A DNA stretch of 64,000 nucleotides from the NCBI GenBank assembly GCA_963783045.1, contig CAWAMD010000001.1, positions 310,001 through 374,000 of the forward strand, given 5' to 3'. The translations under genes were made by a program, and so were the position numbers. The DNA comes from CAWAMD01 sp963783045. Its GTDB lineage: Bacteria; Actinomycetota; Nitriliruptoria; Nitriliruptorales; Nitriliruptoraceae. Under the pieces are notes generated by a model, which had not been told where the DNA came from, did not search any database, and saw nothing but the letters and a program-made list of their open reading frames with translations. Shown piece by piece: positions 8,502-17,930 of the stretch; position 1 is the stretch's first letter, and the number at the start of each line of letters is the position of its first letter.

Positions 8502-9401
8502 TCAGGCGGTGCAGTGCAGGATCGTGGCCTCGGGGCGACAGGCGAACCGGAACGGGGCGTAGCGCGAGGTCCCGAGCCCGGGGGAGATGTGCAGCCAGCG
8601 GTCGCGGTAGCGCGACGCCCCGCGGATCTGACCGAGCGGGAGGTCGCAGTTGCCGACCACGGCACCGATCGGCGGGAACCGCACCTGCCCGCCGTGCGTG
8701 TGGCCGGCGAGCAGGAGGTCGTGGCCCGCGGCGACCAGCAGGTCGAGCGCGGCCGTGTAGGGCGCGTGCACGACACCGAGGTGGAGCGCGGCGCCGGACC
8801 CGTCGTCGACCGCGACCTCGGCGAGGTCGGGCAGCAGCGTGTCCTGCAGGTGCGGGTCGTCGATCCCGCCGGCGGCGACCGCGCCGTGGCGCGTCGACAC
8901 GACCGTCCGGGCGTTGCGCAGGACCTGGTAGCCGGCGGTCTGGAGGCCGTCCACGAGCCGATCGAGGTCGAGCGCCTCGCCGTGGGAGCGGTAGTCCGGG
9001 TCGGTGAGGTAGCGGTGCGGGCTCTTCAGCGTCGGAGCGAAGAGATCGTTCGACCCGAGCACGACGAGCCCGGGCGTCCCGTCGGCCGTCAGCGTGGCCA
9101 TCAGCGCCGCGGCCTCGTCCTCGGCGCGGACCGCGCCGAGCAGGTCGCCGGTGACGACGACGAGGTCGTAGTGCTGGGCGGCGAGTGCCTGCACGAAGCG
9201 CACCTTGTGCGCCTGCGGGGGGTCGAGGTGCAGGTCGGAGAGGTGCAGGATCCGCAGCGCACCGGTCGCCTGCGGGCGCAGCGCGCCGGGCAGCGCGACC
9301 TCGCGCAGTCGGTACCACCGCCGCTCGATGAACGTGCCGTAGGCCACGCAGGCGGTGCCGGCGGCTGCGACGGCCGTGGCGGATCGTGCGAGCGGCCCCA
9401 C
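8502..9401 (-). CDS. Metallophosphoesterase (calcineurin-like)
   Basis: A 299-residue protein with a short N-terminal hydrophobic segment and the metallophosphoesterase core: SDLHLD, VTGDLL, LGSND and GHTHGGQ. The usual GNHD box reads GSND, a variant I recall from the mycobacterial Rv3683-type homologues; experimental relevance is unknown. The GTG start follows the stop of the penicillin-binding protein gene directly (TGAGTG), and the same pairing exists in Mycobacterium (Rv3682-Rv3683). Substrate unknown; a phosphodiester or phosphomonoester at the membrane is likely. Confidence 0.88.
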   Translation of the reverse strand: MGPLARSATAVAAAGTACVAYGTFIERRWYRLREVALPGALRPQATGALRILHLSDLHLDPPQAHKVRFVQALAAQHYDLVVVTGDLLGAVRAEDEAAALMATLTADGTPGLVVLGSNDLFAPTLKSPHRYLTDPDYRSHGEALDLDRLVDGLQTAGYQVLRNARTVVSTRHGAVAAGGIDDPHLQDTLLPDLAEVAVDDGSGAALHLGVVHAPYTAALDLLVAAGHDLLLAGHTHGGQVRFPPIGAVVGNCDLPLGQIRGASRYRDRWLHISPGLGTSRYAPFRFACRPEATILHCTA

Positions 9402-12110
9402 TCAGCCGCCCTGCGGGGAGGGCTGACCGCCGCCGTCCTTGGGCTTCTTGTTGGACGGTGACGGCTTGGGGGAGGGCGACGGCTCCGCCGTGGCCGTCGC
9501 GGTCGGTGACGGGCTCGGCGACGGGCTCGGCTTGCCCGCGTTCGGGTCGTAGGCACCGACCTGGATCACCACGGTCGAGCCGGGGCCGGGCGCCTGCTGG
9601 GCGCCGGCGCCGGGGCTCTGGGCGAGCACGACGCCTGCCTCGTCGCGGTTGCTCGTCGAGCTCTGGATGGCCTTCGGCTGGTAGCCCGCGTCGGTGAGGG
9701 CCTTCTCGGCGTCTGCCTGCTGCATCCCGACGACGTTCGGGACGCTCGGCGCCGTGGCGGTGCCGTCGGAGACCTGCAGGACGATCGCGCGACCGGCCGG
9801 CACGCGGCTGCCGGCGGGCGGGTCCTGGCTGACGAACGTGCCGGCGGGCTTCCAGTGGGGGATCTGCTTGACCTGCAGGTGCAGACGGGCCTCCTCGGCG
9901 ATGGAGCGGGCGGACGCCACCGATCCAGCGTTCAACAGGTTCGGCACGGTCGCATACGGCATCGGACCGGGGTCGGGGAAGCCCTCGGGCTCGTAGCGCT
10001 CCACGGCCGCGGACATGTACTCCTTCCACATGGGGGCCGTGATCGTCCCGCCGTAGACGCGCGAGTAGTAGCTCCCGCCGATACGGACGTTGCGGAGATA
10101 TCGCTTCTCGATGCACGCCGGCTCGGTGACGGTCGACCCGCAGATCTTGCGGGCGTCGTCGAGGGTGTCGAAGTGCGAGGTGCCGTTCTCGTACCCGATC
10201 CATGCGGCCGTGGCGAGCTGCTTCACGTAGCCCACGAACCAGGCGTCGATGTAGTCGTTGGTCGTCCCCGTCTTGCCGCGGGTCGGCCAGCGTCCGAGGT
10301 TGGCGACCGGTGCCGTCCCGCCGGGGGAGACCGGACCCTTCATGATGTCGACGACGCGGTCGATGATGTCCTGGTCGACGACCTGCTTGCAGTCCTTGGT
10401 GTGCTGGTAGATGAGGTGGCCCTGCCGGTCCTCGATGCGCTCGATCGCGTAGGGGGCGCAGTACTCGCCACGGTTCGCGAACGTCGCGTAGGCCGCGGCG
10501 TGCTCGAGCGGGAACACCTCCGCCGCGCCGAGCGCGATCGCGCAGGCCGCCGGGATGTCGCTGCGGATCCCGAGCCGGTGTGCCATCTCGACGACCTTCT
10601 CCGGGCCGACCTCCTTGATGAGGCGGGCATGGAAGACGTTCGAGGACGCCTTCACGCCGGAGTACATGTCACGCAGGCCGTTGCCGCCCGAGTTGTTGAC
10701 CCGCCACGGGCCGCCGTTGTCGCAGCCCGGGATCGTCTGCGGGCCGGTCGCGTCGATCTGCCAGCCCGGCGGGATGCCGGCCTCGAGCGCGGCGGTGATG
10801 AGGTAGGGCTTGAACGACGACCCGGGCTGGCGCCCGACGCGCGCGCCGCCCGCGTCGGCCGGCACGACCGGGTTGAACTTCGTCTTGTCGCACAGGGCAC
10901 GGCCGGCGTCGTCGTAGCCGATCGGCTCCTCGCAGTCGCCGTAGGTCTTCGGGCCCACCGCCATCGTGCGGATCGCGCCGCTGCCCGGTTCGACCGAGAC
11001 GATCGCACCCATCGGAGCCTCGGCGATCGCGCGCTGACGCGCGACCGGGTCGTCGGTCTCCGGGATCAGGTGGTCGTCGAGCGCCGTCTTCGCGTCGGCC
11101 TGGAACTCTGGGTCGATGGTCGTGTAGATCCGCAGACCGCCCTGGAAGACGGTGCGGATCCGCTCCTCCGGGGTGGCACCCATGGCACGCAGTGCGTCGA
11201 CCTGCGTGCCGAGCCCCTCGGCGGTCGACTCGTTCTGCAGCAGCCGGGTGACCCACTGGACGAAGAAGGGCTGCTCGGGCGGTGGGTTCTCGCGGATCTG
11301 GAGCCCGAGCGACGTGTTCTTGGCCCGCTCGGCCTGCGCCTGGCTGACGAGACCCTGCTCCGCCATCTGGTCCAGCACGATGTTCCGACGCTCGAGGGCG
11401 GCCTCGGGGTGCTTCTCCGGGTTGTTGGACTCGGGCGAACGGATGATGCCGGCGAGCAGGGCCGACTCGGGCAGGTCGAGGTCCGACACGTCCTTGTCGA
11501 AGTAGTGCTGCGCCGCCGTGCCGATGCCGTAGACGCCGCTGCCGAAGTAGGTCTGGTTCAGGTAGCGCTCGAGGATCTCGCTCTTCGACAGCCGCTTCTC
11601 GACCTCGACGGCGTACAGGGCTTCCTTCAGCTTGCGGTTCAGCGTCCGGTCGGTCGTCAGGTAGGTGTTCTTTACGTACTGCTGGGTGATGGTGGACGCC
11701 CCCTGCGCGATGCCGCCGGCACGGACGTTCGCGAGGGCGGCGCGCAGGATGGCCCGGTGGTTGACGCCGTGGTGCTCCCAGAAGGCCGCGTCCTCGGTCG
11801 CGACCACCGCGTCCTGGGTGACCTCGGGCACCTGGCCGATGGTGACGGGGACCCGCTGCTCCTCGTAGTAGATCTCCGCCAGCTCCGTGCCGTCGGACGC
11901 GAAGATCTTCGTGTTCTCCGGGGGCGGCTCGACGTCCGGCAGCGGCGGGATGTCGAACACGCTGGTGTCGACCGAGGTCACGACACCGTTGACCGCGACC
12001 GCGGCCGGCACGACGAGGGAGCCGAGGAGCGCCCCGACGCCGCCGATCACGAGGATCAGCAGCAGCAGCCGGGCCGCCAGGGCACGCAGGGGTCTGTCCG
12101 GCGAGGTCAC
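9402..12110 (-). CDS. ponA2: Bifunctional class A penicillin-binding protein with PASTA domains
   Basis: A 902-residue peptidoglycan glycosyltransferase/transpeptidase. GTG 12110 was chosen because GGAGG lies four bases upstream and it leaves one transmembrane anchor (residues 9-40) right after the start. The glycosyltransferase motif ATEDAAFWEHHG has the catalytic Glu at 106. The transpeptidase has GSSFKP with the SxxK serine at 431, SSN and KTGTTN. Two PASTA repeats precede a Pro/Ser-rich tail ending near GGGQPSPQGG. Domain order and position next to a WhiB gene and the metallophosphoesterase match mycobacterial PonA2; the symbol is given on that basis. Confidence 0.9.
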   Translation of the reverse strand: MTSPDRPLRALAARLLLLILVIGGVGALLGSLVVPAAVAVNGVVTSVDTSVFDIPPLPDVEPPPENTKIFASDGTELAEIYYEEQRVPVTIGQVPEVTQDAVVATEDAAFWEHHGVNHRAILRAALANVRAGGIAQGASTITQQYVKNTYLTTDRTLNRKLKEALYAVEVEKRLSKSEILERYLNQTYFGSGVYGIGTAAQHYFDKDVSDLDLPESALLAGIIRSPESNNPEKHPEAALERRNIVLDQMAEQGLVSQAQAERAKNTSLGLQIRENPPPEQPFFVQWVTRLLQNESTAEGLGTQVDALRAMGATPEERIRTVFQGGLRIYTTIDPEFQADAKTALDDHLIPETDDPVARQRAIAEAPMGAIVSVEPGSGAIRTMAVGPKTYGDCEEPIGYDDAGRALCDKTKFNPVVPADAGGARVGRQPGSSFKPYLITAALEAGIPPGWQIDATGPQTIPGCDNGGPWRVNNSGGNGLRDMYSGVKASSNVFHARLIKEVGPEKVVEMAHRLGIRSDIPAACAIALGAAEVFPLEHAAAYATFANRGEYCAPYAIERIEDRQGHLIYQHTKDCKQVVDQDIIDRVVDIMKGPVSPGGTAPVANLGRWPTRGKTGTTNDYIDAWFVGYVKQLATAAWIGYENGTSHFDTLDDARKICGSTVTEPACIEKRYLRNVRIGGSYYSRVYGGTITAPMWKEYMSAAVERYEPEGFPDPGPMPYATVPNLLNAGSVASARSIAEEARLHLQVKQIPHWKPAGTFVSQDPPAGSRVPAGRAIVLQVSDGTATAPSVPNVVGMQQADAEKALTDAGYQPKAIQSSTSNRDEAGVVLAQSPGAGAQQAPGPGSTVVIQVGAYDPNAGKPSPSPSPSPTATATAEPSPSPKPSPSNKKPKDGGGQPSPQGG

Positions 12111-12458
12111 ATCGCCTCCGAAACGAGCAGGCTTGCCGGCAACCCACGCACACGCCGGTTCGATCGGGAGATCAGCGACCCGGCCGTCGGCGCCACGCGG
12201 TCGTGGCTGTGAGGACGGGCGCAGTCGTGTGCGCGTTCGGCGCCACCGGCATGGACGCCGGCGGGAGTCTACCGTGCCGGCGGCGGCGTGCCTCAGCACC
12301 ACTGCCCGCAGCCTGCAGGCACGCTTCCCGTACCAAGGTACTAGTCCGGTTCAACGCCCGGATACCACCTGTCTGGGCTATGGGACCGTCCGCAGCCGAA
12401 CCGTACGGTGGGCGCTGACTACCGCAGCCGGCCACTGACGGTGACGACGGAGGTGGAC
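12111..12458. promoter_or_regulatory. Divergent promoter region between ponA2-like and whiB genes
   Basis: This 348-base intergenic region separates two divergent genes. The palindrome GTACC-AA-GGTAC at 12330-12341 is followed by ACTAGTCC and could be an operator. GGAGG at 12449-12453 serves the whiB start. No gene is supported here. Confidence 0.4.
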
Positions 12459-12689
12459 GTGACCGAGATGGACTGGACGGAGCGGGCGCGGTGCCGAGGG
12501 CTGGACCCAGACCAGTTCTTCGTCCGAGGGGCGGCACAGAGCCGGAAGGCCGTCAAGGTCTGCCAGCGCTGTCTCGTGCGCGACGAGTGTCTCCGGTACG
12601 CGATCAGCAACCAGGTCGACTTCGGGGTCTGGGGCGGTCTCACCGAGCGTCAGCGGCGCGCCTACCAGCGCAAGCTCCTCGCGAGCTGA
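12459..12689 (+). CDS. WhiB-family Fe-S transcription regulator
   Basis: A 76-residue Wbl protein. Cysteines at 12, 35, 38 and 44 give the C-x22-C-x2-C-x5-C pattern that holds a [4Fe-4S] cluster, followed by the FGVWGG turn and a basic C-terminus (RQRRAYQRK). GTG 12459 was chosen because GGAGG lies 5 bases before it; a longer GTG start at 12408 is possible. Position between the ponA2-like gene and the ArsA-type ATPases matches whiB4 of Mycobacterium, a redox regulator. Orthology is inferred from context only. Confidence 0.93.
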   Translation: MTEMDWTERARCRGLDPDQFFVRGAAQSRKAVKVCQRCLVRDECLRYAISNQVDFGVWGGLTERQRRAYQRKLLAS

Positions 12690-12699
12690 GGGGGCGGGT

Positions 12700-13479
12700 T
12701 CACAGGTACCCGCTGGCGTTCGGCGCGCGGGTCGCCGGCGGCTGCTGGTCACGCGCCTCGGGGGGCTTCGCGCGCTTCTGCACGTCCTCGGGGGCGTCGT
12801 GGAAGGCGCGTCCGCCGAACTGGTCACGGATGCGGTCGTCGAAGTACGCCGCCGTCGACGCGACCGCGATCACGGCGGACTGCAGCTCCGGTCCGTCCAG
12901 CATGGTGCCGAGCAGCGTGTGCCGCAGCCAGATCGCCCGGTTCTCCGGGTCGTAGGAGAAGGCCCCGAAGCCGAGCTTGTGGTTCGTGGTCAGCAGGAAG
13001 CCCGCGAGTGGCGGGGTGAGGTCGATCTCGAGGTTGGTGATCGAGAACACGCCGACCTGCGGTCCGATGGGGCTCATCCCGACGGTGACGAAGACCCGTG
13101 CTCCCTCGTGGGTGAACGTGTAGTTGCCCCACATGTCGACCTCGTAGCCGCCGAGGAAGGCACGCAGCAGCCCACCGACGTGCTCGCGCAGGTCGTCGGC
13201 GTCGAGGAAGACCCCGGTGCGCTTGGGCGGTCGCGGCATCGCCACCATCCCGCCGGGCACCTCGAGCTCGGTGCCGGGGCGCCCCTCGTCGGCGTCCCCG
13301 GCAGCGAGGTCGTCGTCGCCGGCGTCGTCGTCGCCGGCGTCGCGGGTGTCGGGCGACTCCTCGTCGTCCTCGTCGCCGGACGCCCAGGGCGGGTTGTCGG
13401 TGTCGGGACCCGCCGCGTGCCACCGCATGCTCGCGGCCACCGGGTCGTTCAGTGAGTGCTGGTCGTCGTCAGGACGCAT
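12700..13479 (-). CDS. YbjN-type / type III secretion chaperone-like protein
   Basis: A 259-residue protein from ATG 13479 (GAGG eight bases upstream). Residues 1-75 are acidic and disordered, with stretches such as GDEDDEESPDT. The rest resembles the YbjN/CesT-like fold of actinobacterial proteins: alternating strands such as YTFTHEGARVFVTVG and VGVFSITNLEIDL. Such proteins are often annotated as sensory or chaperone-like without a known client. It sits between whiB and two ArsA-like ATPases, so it may work with them. Function is not established. Confidence 0.6.
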   Translation of the reverse strand: MRPDDDQHSLNDPVAASMRWHAAGPDTDNPPWASGDEDDEESPDTRDAGDDDAGDDDLAAGDADEGRPGTELEVPGGMVAMPRPPKRTGVFLDADDLREHVGGLLRAFLGGYEVDMWGNYTFTHEGARVFVTVGMSPIGPQVGVFSITNLEIDLTPPLAGFLLTTNHKLGFGAFSYDPENRAIWLRHTLLGTMLDGPELQSAVIAVASTAAYFDDRIRDQFGGRAFHDAPEDVQKRAKPPEARDQQPPATRAPNASGYL

Positions 13480-13537
13480 CCCGTCCACCTCGATCGTCGC
13501 TGCCCGCCGCCGCGGGCTCGTCACGCCGCGTCGCGCC

Positions 13538-14686
13538 TCAGCTGGCCTCGCGGACGGCCGGTTCGTGCGAGAGGGCGTCGGCGATGGCCGCGAGTCCGGT
13601 GAGGTCGTGGACGTCCGAGTGAAGCAGGGGAACCTCGACCTCTGCACGCATGTTCTGGCCGTACAGCGCGGCCTCCACGTCGCGGCGCTCCCGCTCGGCG
13701 AGATTTCTCATGTCGTTCAGCAGACGCAACGCCCCGGCCACCGCCTGGCCTTCCGCGTCGTCGGGCTGCTCGCGCGCGGCGTGCAGGAGCGCGTCCTGCT
13801 CGGGTGCGCCGGGGCACGCCGGGTGGATCCGGTTCACGACGACGCCGGCGTTGTGCAGCCCCTCCTGCTCGAGGCGCTCGAGGAAGAAGCGGGCCTCGCG
13901 TAGCGGCGGCGGCTGCGGGGACGTGACGACGACGAACTGCGAGTCGGTGCGCTGCAGGAGCTCGAGCACCTGGTCGGCGCGCTCCTTGAAGCCCTCGTAC
14001 ATGCCCTCGAAGTTCTTGAAGAAGGCGGCGAGGTCCTCGAGCAGCTCCATCCCGGTGACCTTGCCGGCGACCCGCATGAAGGTGGTGGCCCCGAAGTTGA
14101 GCGCCCGCAGGTAGCCCTTGCCGGCGGCGAGCCCGGGCTTGAGCAGCAGCCGCAGCAGCCGGCCCTCGAGGAAGCTCGTCATGCGCTTGGGGGCGTCGAG
14201 GAAGTCGAGCGCGTTGCGGGTCGGCGGCGTGTCGATGACCAGCAGGTCCCACTCGCCGGACTCGTGGAGCTCGTGGAGCTTCTCCATCGCCATGTACTCC
14301 TGCGTCCCCGACAGGGTGGACGACAGGGTGCGGTAGATCCGGTTCGACTTGATCGCCTCGGCGTTGCGGGTGCTGCGGGCGTGACGGTCGATGATCGCGT
14401 CGAACGTCGTCTGCATGTCGAGCATCATGGCCCACAGCTCGCCGTCGCCCGCCACGTCCAGATCGACCCGGCGCGGGGTGTTGTCCAGCACCGGCAGCCC
14501 CATGGCCTGGGCGAGGCGCCGGGCGGGGTCGATCGTGAGGACGAGGGTGCGACGGCCGGCGCGCGCGCCGGCCATGCCGACCGCGGCGGCCGTCGTCGTC
14601 TTGCCGACGCCGCCGGCGCCGGTCGTCACGAGGATGTGGGCGTGCTCGATCGGCGCCGCCAGCGAGCGCTCGCGGGGCGTGGTCAT
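13538..14686 (-). CDS. ArsA/Get3-family ATPase, second subunit
   Basis: A 382-residue P-loop ATPase. ILVTTGAGGVGKTTTAAAVG is the deviant Walker A (signature lysine) of the ArsA/Get3/MinD class, DTPPTRNALDFLD is the switch region, and the C-terminal half is helical. There are no Cys-based arsenite sites and no ars genes nearby, so arsenite transport is unlikely. Mycobacterial homologues Rv3679/Rv3680 form a two-ATPase complex. The ATG overlaps the stop of the partner ATPase (ATGA), which supports a heteromer. Confidence 0.88.
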   Translation of the reverse strand: MTTPRERSLAAPIEHAHILVTTGAGGVGKTTTAAAVGMAGARAGRRTLVLTIDPARRLAQAMGLPVLDNTPRRVDLDVAGDGELWAMMLDMQTTFDAIIDRHARSTRNAEAIKSNRIYRTLSSTLSGTQEYMAMEKLHELHESGEWDLLVIDTPPTRNALDFLDAPKRMTSFLEGRLLRLLLKPGLAAGKGYLRALNFGATTFMRVAGKVTGMELLEDLAAFFKNFEGMYEGFKERADQVLELLQRTDSQFVVVTSPQPPPLREARFFLERLEQEGLHNAGVVVNRIHPACPGAPEQDALLHAAREQPDDAEGQAVAGALRLLNDMRNLAERERRDVEAALYGQNMRAEVEVPLLHSDVHDLTGLAAIADALSHEPAVREAS

Positions 14687-15751
14687 GCTCGCTCCTGGGC
14701 GCGGGGGGTGGGCGTGAAGCCGGGGACCTCGCGCGCACGGGGGCCGCGCTCGCCGATCTGCACGGCCAGCACGTCGGCGAGGATCTCCAGGTCGCCGACG
14801 TTGAAGGTCGCGCCGGTCAGCAGCGGCAGGTCCAGGACCGGCCGGTCCGGCCCGGGTGATCAGGTCGTCGCGCAGCTCCCGCTGCAGCTCCACCCGATCG
14901 TGGTGGGCGCGCACGAGCTCGAGCGTGTCGGACGCCGTGGCGTCGCTCAGCGTCGTGCCGGTGGCCCCGGTTCGCTCGACCAGACCGGCGGCGCCGAGCG
15001 ACTCGAGGGTGGCGAGGTCGTCCTTGTCGGCGCGGGGCACGACGACCTCGTTGGCGATGACGGGCCCCACGTCGACGCCGGCCTCGCGGAGCGCGACGAC
15101 GCCCTCGATCGTCTCGGTGATCGGCATCTCCTCGAGCAGCGTGACGATGAACGCCCGGGTGCGCTTCGGGTTGTTCAGCATCTCGTGGATGTTGCCCGCC
15201 TGACGCTTGATCGGCCCGACGCGCACGATCTCGGTGACGCCCTCGGGCGCCTGGAGGAACGGCACGATGCGCCCCGTCGGCGGGGCGTCCACGACGATCG
15301 TGTCGTACATGCGCCGGCCGTCGTCGCGACGGCGCGCCTCGATCTCGTAGATCTTGCCGATGAGCAGCAGGTCGCGCAGCCCCGGCGCGGCCGTCGTGAC
15401 GAAGTCGATCGCGTGGGACCGCTCCATGACCCACTGCACGTGCTTGAGGCCGTAGAACATCTCGAGGTACTCGTAGACGGCCTCGCCCGGGTCGATGGCG
15501 GCCCCCCACAGGCCGGGCCGGAACTCGCGCTCCTCGTAGTCCCACGGCTGGGTCCCGAAGGTGCGCGAGAACCCCTGGCGCCCCTCGACCTCGACCAGCA
15601 GCGTCCGGCGCCCGGAGGCGACCGCCGCCAGCGCGAGGGACGCCGCGACGGTGGTCTTGCCGACGCCACCCTTCCCGGTGACGATCGCGACGTTGGCCGA
15701 CAGCAGCTCATCGAAGCCGGTCGGCAGTGGCGGGGCGGTGGGGTTCGACAT
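14683..15751 (-). CDS. ArsA/Get3-family ATPase, first subunit, apparent +1 frameshift
   Basis: The N-terminal part reads VAIVTGKGGVGKTTVAASLA (Walker A), VVDAPPTGRIVPFLQAPE and VITNE-like IANEVVV. The frame then changes near 14846-14852 (after LRDDLITRAG). The next frame continues PVLDLPLLTGATFNVGDLEI and ends exactly at the ATGA overlap with the second ATPase. Removing one base gives 355 residues, the normal size. Without correction the first frame runs through into the second ATPase, which would be a fusion. A TAGGCT -10 at 15760-15765 lies eight bases before the ATG, so the mRNA is likely leaderless. Confidence 0.85.
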
Positions 15752-15910
15752 CACCCCCGAGCCTAGATGTCCCGCGTCGGGACGGTGCCCTCGCCACCAC
15801 CGACGATCCGGCAGGCCCGCCACCGTCGCGTCCCGGCGCGGAGCAGCCGCGTCCGTCGAGGCCGCCGCGCGGGTGCGGCCACGGCCGTTCGCGCAGGTAC
15901 GCTGCCGGCC

Positions 15911-17320
15911 ATGTCGCCGCTCCCCCCGGTCTCCCGCCGCCTGTTCGGCCTGCTCGTCGTCGTGATGCTGCTGGCGCTCGTGCCGGCCAGCCTGGCGCAG
16001 GCCCAGACCGCCGACCCGGCATCGCCGGGACCGGCGGACAGCCCCGCCACGGACGTGACGGTCGACATCCTCCCGCTCGAGGGGTTCATCGACCCGCCGG
16101 TCGCCGGGGCGATCACCGACCTCATCGCCCAGGCCGAGGCGCGCGGCTCGGCCCTCGTCGTGCTCCAGATCAACACGCCGGGCGCCATCTCCGCCGACGT
16201 GGACGCGCTCCTGCGAACCGTCCGGGAGGCGACCGTGCCGGTCGTCGTCTACGTCGGTCCCCGTGGCGCGGGCGCCCGTGCGTCCGGCGCCGCCGCGCTC
16301 CTCGGCCTGTCCGCGGACGTGCTCGCCATGGCCGACGACGCGACGCTCGGGCCGGTCGCTCCCGCCGACCTCGGCAACGCCCCGGGCGCCTACCCGGAGG
16401 CCGAACGGCTGCGCACGCTCCTGCCGGCGGGGGCCCCCGACGACCTCACGGCGCGGCTGCTCGACGCCGGCAGCACCGAGGGGGTCACCCCGCAGGCGCT
16501 CGAGGAGGCCGGCATCCCGGTCGTCTCGGCGAACGGGCTCGAGGGGCTGCTCGTCGAGCTCGACGGGCGCACGGTCGACACCGCGTCCGGTGCGCAGACG
16601 CTGCGGATCCGCTCCGACGAGATCGTTCCCCGGCTGCACAGCCTCGGGCTCCTGCGCCGCCTGCTGCACGCGGCGACGACCCCGGTCTTCATCTACCTGC
16701 TCGTCGTGTTCGGCCTCGCGCTGCTCCTCTTCGAGGTCTTCCAGCCCGGCTTCGGCGTGGCGGGCATCGCCGGGCTCGTCACCGCCGGCATCGGCGCGTT
16801 CGGCCTCACGGTGCTGCCGGTGCACTGGTGGGCCGTGGCGCTGCTCGTGGTCGGGCTCCTCCTGTACGCCGTCGACGTGGCCATCGCCGGGTTCGGGCCG
16901 GTGACCCTGGCGGCGACGGCCGCCTTCGTCACGGGGTCGCTGTGGCTCTACGACGCGCCCTCCCTCGGAGTGGCGGGGTGGCTCGTGGCCGCCATGACCC
17001 TCGCCGCGCTCGTCTTCTTCGTCGGCGTCATGACGGCGGTCCTGCGGGCCCAGGCGGGCCCGGGCGACGTGGCCGTCGCGGACCTGGTCGGTCGCGTCGG
17101 CATGGTCCGCTCGGTGCTCAACCCGCAGGGTCACGTCTACATCGACGGGGCGCTGTGGCGCGCCCGCTGGATCGGCGAGGAGAAGCGGGCCAAGGTGGGC
17201 ACCCCGGTGGTCGTGACCGGCGTCGAGGGGCCGCTCGTGCTCGTGGAGCGGTTCGACCCCGACCGTGCCGCGACGCAGCGCCACGTCTCGCCCGCCGAAG
17301 CGGGCGCCGAGGAGCGCTGA
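15911..17320 (+). CDS. NfeD-type membrane-bound ClpP-class serine protease
   Basis: A 469-residue protein. A signal sequence (LLALVPASLAQAQ) is followed by a ClpP-class domain (VDILPLEGFIDPPVAGAI, VVVYVGPRGAGARASGAAA containing the likely nucleophile Ser in ASG). Next come several membrane helices (about 265-390) and a C-terminal OB-fold NfeD domain (LVGRVGMVRSVLNPQGHVYI). Long NfeD proteins act with stomatin/SPFH partners in membrane quality control; no SPFH gene is seen here. TACGCT at 15898-15903 lies seven bases before ATG, so it is probably leaderless and divergent from the ATPase gene. An upstream start at 15767 is possible but lacks support. Confidence 0.88.
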   Translation: MSPLPPVSRRLFGLLVVVMLLALVPASLAQAQTADPASPGPADSPATDVTVDILPLEGFIDPPVAGAITDLIAQAEARGSALVVLQINTPGAISADVDALLRTVREATVPVVVYVGPRGAGARASGAAALLGLSADVLAMADDATLGPVAPADLGNAPGAYPEAERLRTLLPAGAPDDLTARLLDAGSTEGVTPQALEEAGIPVVSANGLEGLLVELDGRTVDTASGAQTLRIRSDEIVPRLHSLGLLRRLLHAATTPVFIYLLVVFGLALLLFEVFQPGFGVAGIAGLVTAGIGAFGLTVLPVHWWAVALLVVGLLLYAVDVAIAGFGPVTLAATAAFVTGSLWLYDAPSLGVAGWLVAAMTLAALVFFVGVMTAVLRAQAGPGDVAVADLVGRVGMVRSVLNPQGHVYIDGALWRARWIGEEKRAKVGTPVVVTGVEGPLVLVERFDPDRAATQRHVSPAEAGAEER

Positions 17321-17352
17321 CGCGCTGGCGACCCCGCGCCCCCGCGCCGCGT

Positions 17353-17388
17353 CTTGCTGGCAGCTAGCGCAACATCGTCTCCAGCAAG
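17353..17388 (+). promoter_or_regulatory. Inverted repeat CTTGCTGG...CCAGCAAG
   Basis: An 8-bp perfect inverted repeat with a 20-base loop lies between the NfeD stop and the whiB promoter. It could be a weak terminator for the NfeD gene or an operator for whiB. There is no T-tract. Confidence 0.4.
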
Positions 17389-17437
17389 CATGGGGGGCCT
17401 AGTCACGGTGGGTCAGGGCCTCTAGGTTGTCCATGTC

Positions 17438-17758
17438 ATGAAAAACGCTGGACACGAGGGAACCTGCTTGCTCCACGCCTTCGACGTGTCGCACGATTGG
17501 GAAATGCAGGCGCGTTGCCGCGGCCAGGATGCCGCCCTGTTCTTCGGACCGAACCGCTTCGAACCGAAGCGCGAGCGTCTGGCCCGCGAAGCCGCCGCCA
17601 AAGAGGTCTGCCGGGGGTGTCCGGCGCTCATGGCGTGTCGCGAGCACGCGCTGCGCGCCGGTGAGAGCTTCGGCGTCTGGGGAGGACTGGGCGAGTCCGA
17701 GCGGCGGTCAGTGCTCGCGCGCGCCCAGAGCCAGTCCCAGTCCAAGAAGGCCGGCTGA
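17438..17758 (+). CDS. WhiB-family Fe-S transcription regulator (second copy)
   Basis: A 106-residue Wbl protein with cysteines at 27, 58, 61 and 67 (VCRGCPALMAC) and the FGVWGG turn, then a Gln/Ser/Lys-rich tail (QSQSQSKK). ATG 17438 has no Shine-Dalgarno, but TAGGTT at 17423-17428 lies nine bases upstream, so leaderless initiation is plausible; an internal ATG just before QARCRG is an alternative. It lies between the NfeD gene and the DUF4177-RidA pair. Its targets are unknown. Confidence 0.92.
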   Translation: MKNAGHEGTCLLHAFDVSHDWEMQARCRGQDAALFFGPNRFEPKRERLAREAAAKEVCRGCPALMACREHALRAGESFGVWGGLGESERRSVLARAQSQSQSKKAG

Positions 17759-17779
17759 CCGCACCGGTCGCCGGCTCCC

Positions 17780-17809
17780 GCTGGCGGGGTGGCGCCGCGC
17801 CCCGCCGGC
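17780..17809 (+). terminator. Hairpin after whiB
   Basis: GCTGGCGGGG and CCCCGCCGGC pair over 10 bp (one G-T) around a 10-base loop, 21 bases after the whiB stop. It has no T-tract, as is common for terminators in GC-rich actinobacteria. Confidence 0.5.
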
Positions 17810-17930
17810 CTGCTGCGCCGTCCGCCGCCCGCACCGGAGGCGGTCTGCCAGACGGCTCCGCTTGCCGCCGGGCGTGCCCCTCGGGTAGGAAGGCTCGTCG
17901 ACCGCCGCCACCCGACGAGGAGCCGTCCCC

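Noticed and set aside
13538..15751. Arsenite resistance locus
   Set aside because: The ArsA-like ATPases have no arsenite-binding cysteines and no arsB, arsR or arsC gene is nearby.
13538..17284. 1248-residue open frame on the minus strand spanning both ATPases and beyond
   Set aside because: It joins two normal ATPases only because of the apparent frame change near 14849, and its N-terminal 470 residues are antisense to the NfeD gene with no domain character.
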